From Pseudomonadales bacterium (GTDB lineage Bacteria; Pseudomonadota; Gammaproteobacteria; Pseudomonadales; UBA7434), in NCBI GenBank assembly GCA_013043705.1, contig JABDNS010000120.1, positions 1-54,226 on the forward strand: 54,226 nucleotides of DNA, given 5' to 3'. Positions within the stretch are counted from its first letter, which is position 1. Each line of letters begins with the position of its first letter. This document shows positions 1 to 8,071 of this stretch, piece by piece. A program made the position numbers and the translations under genes. The notes under the pieces were generated by a model. It was not told where the DNA came from. It saw nothing but the letters and a program-made list of their open reading frames with translations, and ran no database searches.

Positions 1-472
1 AAAGATCGCGCCTCTCAAGCGCTTCGGAGAGCGTCACCACATCCAGCGGCTCAGCAGCGTCGGCCAGCCGCGCAAGTTCGGCAAAGATATGCGTATGTTT
101 TTGGTAGTAGAAGTCGCTGGCGCTAACTCTGTCGGACACAGAGTCCCAGGCTTCGGTTGATACCAAAATGCCGCCGATTAAAGAGCGCTCGGCCTGCTGG
201 GAGTGGGGCAGCGTTTTAACCGAGCCCACATCGTTGGCGTATTGTGCGGATGGCGAGAAGCTGTCGCCAAACGCACGCAGCGGCCCTTCGTACGCAAGCT
301 CCGGGTCTTCGCTTTGCGCAGCTTGGTAATCTGGTTCCGTGAATGGCGCAGCATCAGCGCTGCTATCACGATTTGCGGGGTTATCGAGTGGGCCGGCGGA
401 TGATACATCGGCCTCTAAAGAACCGGCGTCTATGTCGGGCCCTGCGGGCTCGTGAGTGTCAGTTTCGTCCAC
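1..472 (-). CDS. dnaB: Replicative DNA helicase DnaB, N-terminal part (truncated by window edge)
   Basis: Not in the ORF track. Reverse-strand translation from GTG(472) gives VDETDTHEPAGP...SVKTLPHSQQAERSLIGGILVSTEAWDSVSDRVSASDFYYQKHTHIFAELARLADAAEPLDVVTLSEALERRDL, the DnaB N-terminal signature. Lies downstream of rplI as in the usual gene order. TTG(478) is an alternative start. Confidence 0.9.
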   Translation of the reverse strand, partial: MDETDTHEPAGPDIDAGSLEADVSSAGPLDNPANRDSSADAAPFTEPDYQAAQSEDPELAYEGPLRAFGDSFSPSAQYANDVGSVKTLPHSQQAERSLIGGILVSTEAWDSVSDRVSASDFYYQKHTHIFAELARLADAAEPLDVVTLSEALERRDL

Positions 473-570
473 ATTCAACTGCCTTCAATAGAAGTCATTG
501 AAAATTTTTTTATTAATGTGCACCGCGACCTTCCAATAAGGGCACGCAAGCAGCGCAGCAAAACCGATGC

Positions 571-1017
571 CTACTCAGCCTCTACAATAACATTGATATT
601 AGCGCTGACATCGGTGTGCAGGCGCAATTGTACCTCATAGGTACCGATTTCGCGGATAACACCCGTAGACAGGATGACCTCGGATTTTTTGATTTCCTGG
701 CCGGCAGCCGTAACCGCATCAGCAATATCGCGGGTTCCAATGGAACCAAACAATTTGCCTTCTTCGCCAGCGTTGGCCATGATCTTCACGCTAAATTCTT
801 GCAACTGCTCAACCCTTTGCTGCGCGGTAGCCAGCGCGGCATCAGCCGCTGCTTGCAACTCTGCCCGGCGCGCCTCAAAGTCTGCAACATTGGCCTGCGT
901 TGCCGGAACCGCCTTGCCGTAAGGAATCAGGAAGTTTCTGCCAAAGCCGGATTTAACCCTGACTTTATCACCAAGATCGCCGAGCTTGGATATCTTTTCC
1001 AGTAGTATCACTTCCAT
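571..1017 (-). CDS. rplI: 50S ribosomal protein L9
   Basis: [40 protein letters not shown], 148 aa, typical L9; syntenic with rpsF/rpsR. Confidence 0.98.
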   Translation of the reverse strand: MEVILLEKISKLGDLGDKVRVKSGFGRNFLIPYGKAVPATQANVADFEARRAELQAAADAALATAQQRVEQLQEFSVKIMANAGEEGKLFGSIGTRDIADAVTAAGQEIKKSEVILSTGVIREIGTYEVQLRLHTDVSANINVIVEAE

Positions 1018-1088
1018 CTTTCTTCTACCTCGTTAAATCGTTTGCTTACTTCATAGATTAATTGCATTAATCGCTTTAGTTCTTGCGA

Positions 1089-1961
1089 TTAACGATTACG
1101 GGCCAGCCTGGCTCGAAAATCCAGCGCGCTGTCGGCCACTGCAATAGCGGCCAATAAAGCCATTAACGGCCGAACAAGCACAAACACCATCAGGTAAAAC
1201 ATCAGCAACCAGCCGCCACCCAATCCAAGTTGCCGGGCCACCGCATGCACTAGCGCCGTGCCCGCTATCAACATGGGGACTATGAATAACCAGCCCCAGG
1301 CCGGGTAAGCCGTTTGTGCTGCAATTGCAACAAACCCTGCAACAAGTGCCAGCGCATGAAAACGCTGCAACCGCAGGGCATGAAACTCGTCACGAAACCC
1401 GCCCGGGTTGTACAGCATGGCCTGCCACCAACGCGCCACCAACAAGCTGAAAGCTACCGTTATCGATTGCATAACGGCGATCATTCCAATCACCTGCACA
1501 CCATCGGGCGCCGTGAACTGCGGCAATTTCTCAAGCTCGGCCGCGCTCAAAGAACGCTGCATCTGCTCCTGGAAACGCAGTAGCAGTTCTTCAAAAACCA
1601 CGCGCACAAATTCAACATATTCCGGCAGCGCAAACACAATGGCCACACACCATGCGCCAACCACCACAGGGAGCATAAGCAATGCCACCGACCAGCTCCT
1701 GCTGTGTCTTAACACCAGCGCCAGCCCCACCGCACAAACTGCCGTGGTCAAAGGGCCTATGTCACCAGCCTGCATCCAGAACGCGGCTGGTAAAAGTGCA
1801 CCGGCAATAACCGGCGTGGCGCGACCCAAGCCATGCCGCAGCACGAATAGCGCAACGACTGCTGCACCCAACCAGCTTAAAAATAATGAAGCCGTTGGTA
1901 AGGCAGCCGCTACGGCGCCCTGTAAGGGGCCGCGCATCGCGAATTCCGCGTAAGCTTTCAA
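1089..1961 (-). CDS. DUF2232-type multi-pass membrane protein
   Basis: 290 aa, very hydrophobic with several TM segments; lies between rpsR and rplI, where this family is often found. Confidence 0.7.
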   Translation of the reverse strand: MKAYAEFAMRGPLQGAVAAALPTASLFLSWLGAAVVALFVLRHGLGRATPVIAGALLPAAFWMQAGDIGPLTTAVCAVGLALVLRHSRSWSVALLMLPVVVGAWCVAIVFALPEYVEFVRVVFEELLLRFQEQMQRSLSAAELEKLPQFTAPDGVQVIGMIAVMQSITVAFSLLVARWWQAMLYNPGGFRDEFHALRLQRFHALALVAGFVAIAAQTAYPAWGWLFIVPMLIAGTALVHAVARQLGLGGGWLLMFYLMVFVLVRPLMALLAAIAVADSALDFRARLARNR

Positions 1962-2080
1962 AAGCTGCGCCGTCCTGTCGCAGCCTGTTCAATAATTAAC
2001 ACAACAAAATCACGCCACTATCTTGCACGCCCCGGAATCGCGCGCAAAGCCTGCGGTGCAACAAAACAATATCGATAAAT

Positions 2081-2308
2081 CTATTTGTGGCTATCGGTGT
2101 ACGGAATCAGCGCGAGGTAACGCGCACGCTTAACCGCGGTAGCCAACTGCCTTTGATAACGGGCCTTGGTGCCGGTTATTCGGCTGGGCACAATTTTCCC
2201 CGTTTCAGAAATATATTCTTTGAGGATATCCAAGTCTTTGTAATCTATATGCTCAATACCTTCAGCGGTGAACTTACAGTATTTGCGACGTCGAAAAAAA
2301 CGAGCCAT
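2081..2308 (-). CDS. rpsR: 30S ribosomal protein S18
   Basis: [75 protein letters not shown]; start trimmed from ORF start 2320. Confidence 0.98.
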   Translation of the reverse strand: MARFFRRRKYCKFTAEGIEHIDYKDLDILKEYISETGKIVPSRITGTKARYQRQLATAVKRARYLALIPYTDSHK

Positions 2309-2371
2309 GCTGCTCTCCAATTAATTCATTAAGCAATTCGTTAAGGGTGCAATACAGAACAAGCCAGCCGT

Positions 2372-2854
2372 CTAGCTTTCGCTGGCAGCATCGGCATTCG
2401 AAGCTGCAGCGCCATCTTCACTCTCAGCTTTATTCTCGGCAGCAGGCTTGGCATCAGCGCCCGCAGCCTGGCGATCCCGGCCACCACCTGATTCCGAGCG
2501 CGCGTCGTAACGCGCTTTGCGCTCACGTTGCTCTTTTTCGGCTTTCATAATTTTGGATTCGCCAACTTCCGGGGCGTCGGTGCGAATTACCAGGTTGCGC
2601 AGCACCGCATCGTTGTAACGGAAATTGGTAGTCAGCTCATCCAGCGCTTGCTGGCCAGCTTCAACGTTCATCAGCACATAATGAGCTTTATTGAGTTTGT
2701 CGATCGGGTAGGCCATCTGGCGCCGCCCCCAATCTTCGACACGATGCATCGTGCCGCCATCTTTGGTGATCGCCGCCGTATAACGCTCGATCATGCTGGG
2801 AACTTGTTCACTTTGGTCAGGGTGGACCATGAACACTATTTCGTAGTGCCGCAT
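2372..2854 (-). CDS. rpsF: 30S ribosomal protein S6 with long Ala/Glu-rich C-terminal tail
   Basis: [29 protein letters not shown]..., 160 aa. Confidence 0.97.
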   Translation of the reverse strand: MRHYEIVFMVHPDQSEQVPSMIERYTAAITKDGGTMHRVEDWGRRQMAYPIDKLNKAHYVLMNVEAGQQALDELTTNFRYNDAVLRNLVIRTDAPEVGESKIMKAEKEQRERKARYDARSESGGGRDRQAAGADAKPAAENKAESEDGAAASNADAASES

Positions 2855-2920
2855 CGTATCTCCTCGCGGTTGGCGCCTCCCGTTCTAAGCCTGGCGGCTA
2901 CGCGGTGAGGCAAGGAGTAA
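2855..2920 (-). promoter_or_regulatory. Putative S6:S18-type ribosomal leader upstream of rpsF
   Basis: Minus-strand 5'UTR carries CUCCUUGC (2917-2910) able to pair with GCGAGGAG (2867-2860), which contains the rpsF Shine-Dalgarno region; location fits the known S6:S18 leader. Confidence 0.45.
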
Positions 2921-3089
2921 TGCCCTAAAAGCGCTTGAGGCGCTAATCCGAGTACTCAGAGGGGCGAAAAAAGTGGGCGGATTCTACGCGAACGAGGGTT
3001 GGCTTGCAACGGCCAAGCAGGCCTTTGCAAAGACGGAAGCAGGGAAAAAGTTTGTTGCGCTGGCGACGGGCTGCCGCAGCGTGTAAAAA

Positions 3090-4883
3090 TTAGCCAGCGG
3101 CGCGATTTTGAGCAGGGTTTTGTATCGAGCGGGCAAATTCCATGAATTGCTCGGAGGGCATGGCCTTGGCGAAGTACCAGCCCTGGATAACGTTGCAGCC
3201 AAGCTCAACCAAAGTATCCACTTGCTCGTAGCGCTCAACGCCCTCAGCCACGGTGCTAAGCTCCAGACTTTTTGCCAGCGCGATAACCGCTTTAACAATA
3301 GACAAGCCGCTGGTGTTGCCCGGTATATCAACCAGGAAAGAGCGATCAATCTTCAATTCATCGATGGGTAATTGCTGCAAGTAGCTAAGCGAAGAGTAAC
3401 CCGTGCCAAAATCGTCCATCGACAGTGAAATTCCCAAATTCCGCAGCTCGTGCAAGATCAACAGCTTGGCGTCGATGTCATTCATCACCAGGCTTTCGGT
3501 AATCTCTACTACAAGCAGATCCGGCGGCAGGCCGCTCGACGCGAGCGACTCGAGTATGGCGGATGCTAGCAATGCGTGGCGAAACTGTTTGGCCGACACG
3601 TTGACCGATACCTTTATATCGCCCAGGCCCTGCTCGCGCCATAGGGCAGCCTCGGTGCAGGCTTGCTTCAGAATCCAGTCGCCAATCGGAATAATTAGCC
3701 CGGTATCTTCTGCCAAAGGAATAAACTGGTCCGGTGGCAAAAAGCCCAGCTCTGGATGCTCCCAACGCAGCAATGCCTCGGCACCCACGATGCGCCCGGT
3801 TAATGCATTAATTTTTGGCTGGTAGTGCAGTGCCAACTGATTGTCTTCGCGGGCGCGTCGCAGGTCGCCCTCAAGGCGCAACTTTTTCCTCGCCTCTTCA
3901 TTAATTTCCTTGGCGTAAAAGCGGCTTTGGTTGCCACCATCGTTTTTGGCGTAAGCTGTTGCGGCAGTGGCGGCCTTGAGTAAAACGTCACTATCTTCGC
4001 CGTCCTCCGGCGCATGCGCGATACCAATGCTGGCGGTTAAATAGATTTCCTGGCCCGCAACTTTGCAGGGGCTCTCGAAGGATTCAAGTATGCGCCTGGC
4101 GATCTGGCTACTTTCGGATGCATGCAGCACGCCTGGTAAAACCACCGCGAACTCATCGCCCGACAATCTCGAAATATTTGTCCAGGCCTGCTGGTCGTCT
4201 AAACCGCGTTCGCCCTGGATCGATCGCAATGTCGCAACCAATCGCTCCGCTACCTGCTTTAACACCTGGTCGCCAACTTTGGGTCCAAGGCTATCGTTAA
4301 CCTGCTTGAAGCGATCCAACGCTGCCGTAAGTACCGCAAGCCCACCGCGTTCGGCGATTTCTTTTTCTAAAACCCAGCCGAGTCGATCCAGGAAAAGTTT
4401 TCTATTCGGCAGCCCGGTCAGGTCATCATAGTTTTCCAGCCTGTCCTGGTAGGCCTTCACCGTGAGGATGTTGCGCAGCCGCAAGATCAATTCACTGGGA
4501 TCAACCGGCTTGGCCAGAAAATCCGTTGCACCAAGCTCCAGCGCGCTAAGCTTGCTCTCTGCATCGGTAGATGAGGTTAAGACAATAATCGGCAGGTGTT
4601 TAAATTCGTCCGTCTCGCGAACGCTTTGCAGAATTTCAAAACCGCTGACCTCGGGCATGTTAAGGTCGAGCAGCAAAAGGTCGGGCGAGCACTCCTGCAT
4701 TTTTTGCATTGCCGACGGCGAGTGCTCCACGGCAACGAAATTATCGTAGCCATGCTCCTGCAGGTAGGTTTCAACAAGCTCCATCATGATGGGCTCATCG
4801 TCCACCATCATAATGACAGCACTGCCACCGCTGCTAAACGACGGCGAGCTATCTTTATCAACCTGCTTGTTGGTTTCACTCAT
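3090..4883 (-). CDS. Response regulator with REC-GGDEF-EAL domains (GGDEF degenerate: RLSGDEF)
   Basis: REC (VDDEPIMMELVETYL...LLLLDLNMPEVSGFEIL), GGDEF-like RLSGDEFAVVLP, EAL (GAEALLRWEHPELG, EITESLV, DDFGTGYSS, KIDRSF, AEGVE). 597 aa. Confidence 0.95.
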   Translation of the reverse strand: MSETNKQVDKDSSPSFSSGGSAVIMMVDDEPIMMELVETYLQEHGYDNFVAVEHSPSAMQKMQECSPDLLLLDLNMPEVSGFEILQSVRETDEFKHLPIIVLTSSTDAESKLSALELGATDFLAKPVDPSELILRLRNILTVKAYQDRLENYDDLTGLPNRKLFLDRLGWVLEKEIAERGGLAVLTAALDRFKQVNDSLGPKVGDQVLKQVAERLVATLRSIQGERGLDDQQAWTNISRLSGDEFAVVLPGVLHASESSQIARRILESFESPCKVAGQEIYLTASIGIAHAPEDGEDSDVLLKAATAATAYAKNDGGNQSRFYAKEINEEARKKLRLEGDLRRAREDNQLALHYQPKINALTGRIVGAEALLRWEHPELGFLPPDQFIPLAEDTGLIIPIGDWILKQACTEAALWREQGLGDIKVSVNVSAKQFRHALLASAILESLASSGLPPDLLVVEITESLVMNDIDAKLLILHELRNLGISLSMDDFGTGYSSLSYLQQLPIDELKIDRSFLVDIPGNTSGLSIVKAVIALAKSLELSTVAEGVERYEQVDTLVELGCNVIQGWYFAKAMPSEQFMEFARSIQNPAQNRAAG

Positions 4884-5086
4884 TAAAAATCGCGCTCCAG
4901 ACTCTGCGCTTTACAATCTATTATCGGCAAGTTCAATTTGCCCATTCCACTGTTAACTATAGTAATCGGCCTGCCTTTCACTATCCCGATAGCGCGTTTA
5001 GCCCATGAAATCAGGGTCAGGTCACAGTTTTTGTATTACGCAAAAGAAAGGAAAATACGCAGTAACCTGCGCCGCTTGAGCGCGGA

Positions 5087-8038
5087 TCAGGCGCTTTGCT
5101 GGCCAGGCTCATCGCCTACCGGGTCGGGCACCACCATGCGCTGACGCAGGTCCTCGATAACCGCCACACGCTGCGCTATATCGCCCGAATCGCAGGCCTT
5201 GGCCGCCTGTTCCAGCTCCGCAGCCGGCTCTGTGAACGCGGCAAAGCCAACGCTGCCCGCAGAGCCTTTAAGCCAATGCGCCAGGTTAGCAATTTCATTG
5301 AAATCGGATTTGGAGACCGCTAGGTGTAGGGTATCGAGCTGTTCGTCGAGCCGCTCGATAAACTTCCGCACGATATTGCAAAACTTGGCATTTGATGTGG
5401 GTAATGAAGATTTCAACGTCGCGGCAGGCGCTTTGGCTGCGCGTACAGGCTTGCTGGCCTTTGCAATCGCCGCCTGGTCTGCGCTGCGCTCGCTCACATC
5501 AATGCGTTCGTACTTGCTGCGGATTTCGGTAATCAACTCGGCGCAGTGCACCTCGTTGCCGGCCTTGGCCTGCACTTCGAGCTCAGCCGCAACCGCAGAA
5601 AACTGGTCGAAGCCAACCGAACCACCAGACCCCTTAAGCCAGTGCGCAAGGTCGGCCAGTTTGCCGTAATCTTTGGCATCCCAGCTTTGCTCGAATGCTT
5701 CGACCTGGTCGCCAAGGCGAACAACAAACTTCTCGACGATTGGGCGGAACTTGTCGTTGCTGTCTAGCAGTTTGGAGCGAACCGGATCCAGGGCTGTAGC
5801 TTCTGGTGCTGGCACATCCGATGCGGCGCCATTGGCAACTGGCATTGCTGCCGGCGCGCTCGGTTTAGCCGCTGCCGGTGTTGCGCCCAGCGTCTCAACC
5901 ATCAGCGCAATCAGCTTGTCGATAACGATAGGCTTGGCCATATAACCCGTGAAGCCCGCTCCGATACACTCCTGCTCAGTGCCCTTCATTGCGTTGGCGG
6001 TTAACGCATAAACCGGTTTGTCGTAGCCGCGCTCGCGCAACACGCCAACCGCTTGCATACCATCCATCACCGGCATATTAATATCCATCAACACGATGTC
6101 GTAGTCATTAGCGGCAACTTTTTCGGTACCAACCAAGCCATTTTCAGCGGTGTCGATAGTAAGACCAAGATCGCCCAGCACAACCTGGAGCAGCTCGCGG
6201 TTTTCAGGGCCATCGTCAACCACTAGCACACGCGAGTCCGGGAACTCCCAGTTTACGTTGGCTGCTTCTTCACTTTGTGAGCCTTCGTCCAGCAACTCGC
6301 TCGGCGACAATAGCGGTACACCGCTCACATCACCGGTGGGAATATCCAGGATAAAGGTCGAGCCCTCACCATGCTTGCTGCGCACTGAAATGCTGCCACC
6401 CAGCGCCTCGACAAACTTTTTACTGATCGTTAATCCAAGCCCGGTACCGCCAAAGCGACGCGATATCGACGTATCGGCCTGGGTAAACGGATTAAATACA
6501 TTGTCGGCCTGTTCCTGGGTCATGCCGATACCGGTATCACTGACTTCGACCAGGATGCTATTGCCCTCGGGCGACTCCTGGTAACGCGTAACAATTCTTA
6601 CGCCACCCTCTTCAGTAAACTTGATGGCATTACCCACTAAGTTGGTAAGCATCTGGCGAAAACGCGACGGGTCCGAATGAATAGAAGCCGGTAGCGAACC
6701 GCGCGGACAGTACTCAAGTGAAATATTCTTCTGCTGTGCCTTGATCTGCATGATGCGAGTAACTTCGTGGATAACCTTATGCAGTTCGCAATCAATTATT
6801 TCCATATCCATGCGGCCAGCCTCGACCTTCGACAAATCGAGAATATCGTTGATCAAGCCAAGCAGGTGCTCGCCGCTGGAGGAAATCGTATTCAGGTACT
6901 TGATGCTCTCCTCCTCCGTTTTGCCCTGGCCTCGTTTCAGAATCTCGGTAAAACCAAGAATCGCATTCATTGGTGTACGAATTTCGTGGCTCATATTGGC
7001 CAGGAAATCGCTCTTCGCCTTGTTGGCGTCTTCGGCCATTTGCATGGACAGGCGCAGCTGCACTTCCTTTTCTTCAAGTTCGGTAATATCGTCAAAGCTA
7101 ACCAGGACGCCCTTTGCAACTTCGCCATCCGCCATCACCGGCGAGCAATTCACCATAAAGGTACGCGTCTTGCCATCGTCACTCTGGTCTGGCAATTTGA
7201 CGATCACACCCAAACGGGATGTGGCATCCTGCATCGCTTGATACCAGGGCCACTCATCGGCCGCCGGGCTTTCGTTGTTCTCTAGCTGCCACTCGAAATC
7301 GGCGATGCGCAACCCGACCAGCGCGTCCGCTTCGCTATCTACAAGCGACTCAAACGCGGAGTTGGCCAATACAATGTTTTGTTTGGCATCGAGCACCAAC
7401 AAGCCTTCAGCGATGGTGTCCAGCGCCGAACGCACTCGATCTGGAATCGCCTGGCTGGGATCGAGGTGCTTGAGCATGATGCCCAAATACAGGTAGAAGC
7501 AGAAAAAACTCAAACCACCGATGCTTGCTATAAGCACGACTAGCGGTTGCCGGAAAAAAGACCAGTCACCAATGGGTGCCGCCGGGCGAAAGCGCAGCTC
7601 AATCGAGCCCCAGAGCTTGCCGCGTTCGAGGATGGGCACCTGCAGCTGGGTTTGGGTTGAGGTATTTGCTTCAATGGGCTCCCAGTGCATCTTGTGGTTG
7701 GCGACATCCGCAAGAATTTTCCCGCTCGCATTGCGCACACCGGCTGAGAGCAGATCGGGGTTGCGTTGCACAATCAGGTTCAGGTTGGCTTCAACCCTGC
7801 GCAAGTCCGAGCGAGTAATAAAAACCGAACTGTTGGCAGCAATCGCCTCGGCCATTGCCGCGCGGCCTTCCAGAATCGCCCCTGTCCTGTCGGGAACTAG
7901 TCCTGCGAAAGCGGCCACCAGCATCAAGCTGACAATAATACTGGCCTGGCCCAGTGCAATCCTGAACTTGGCGCTCTGCGCGTTGAGTATCGCCCTGATC
8001 GGCCGAAGGATGAAATTGATCATCCGGTTTTCCCCCAA
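5087..8038 (-). CDS. Hybrid sensor histidine kinase: TM/periplasmic sensor, PAS, HisKA/HATPase, REC and two tandem HPt domains
   Basis: FLANMSHEIRTPMNAILGFTEIL H-box; GNAIKF, DTGIGM, GGTGLGL boxes; REC DIVLMDINMPVMDGM; LAHWLKGSGGSVGF and LAHWLKGSAGSVGF HPt motifs. 983 aa. Confidence 0.95.
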   Translation of the reverse strand: MGENRMINFILRPIRAILNAQSAKFRIALGQASIIVSLMLVAAFAGLVPDRTGAILEGRAAMAEAIAANSSVFITRSDLRRVEANLNLIVQRNPDLLSAGVRNASGKILADVANHKMHWEPIEANTSTQTQLQVPILERGKLWGSIELRFRPAAPIGDWSFFRQPLVVLIASIGGLSFFCFYLYLGIMLKHLDPSQAIPDRVRSALDTIAEGLLVLDAKQNIVLANSAFESLVDSEADALVGLRIADFEWQLENNESPAADEWPWYQAMQDATSRLGVIVKLPDQSDDGKTRTFMVNCSPVMADGEVAKGVLVSFDDITELEEKEVQLRLSMQMAEDANKAKSDFLANMSHEIRTPMNAILGFTEILKRGQGKTEEESIKYLNTISSSGEHLLGLINDILDLSKVEAGRMDMEIIDCELHKVIHEVTRIMQIKAQQKNISLEYCPRGSLPASIHSDPSRFRQMLTNLVGNAIKFTEEGGVRIVTRYQESPEGNSILVEVSDTGIGMTQEQADNVFNPFTQADTSISRRFGGTGLGLTISKKFVEALGGSISVRSKHGEGSTFILDIPTGDVSGVPLLSPSELLDEGSQSEEAANVNWEFPDSRVLVVDDGPENRELLQVVLGDLGLTIDTAENGLVGTEKVAANDYDIVLMDINMPVMDGMQAVGVLRERGYDKPVYALTANAMKGTEQECIGAGFTGYMAKPIVIDKLIALMVETLGATPAAAKPSAPAAMPVANGAASDVPAPEATALDPVRSKLLDSNDKFRPIVEKFVVRLGDQVEAFEQSWDAKDYGKLADLAHWLKGSGGSVGFDQFSAVAAELEVQAKAGNEVHCAELITEIRSKYERIDVSERSADQAAIAKASKPVRAAKAPAATLKSSLPTSNAKFCNIVRKFIERLDEQLDTLHLAVSKSDFNEIANLAHWLKGSAGSVGFAAFTEPAAELEQAAKACDSGDIAQRVAVIEDLRQRMVVPDPVGDEPGQQSA

Positions 8039-8071
8039 TTCACTCCCGGTATTTCACTACCGGCGTTTCGT

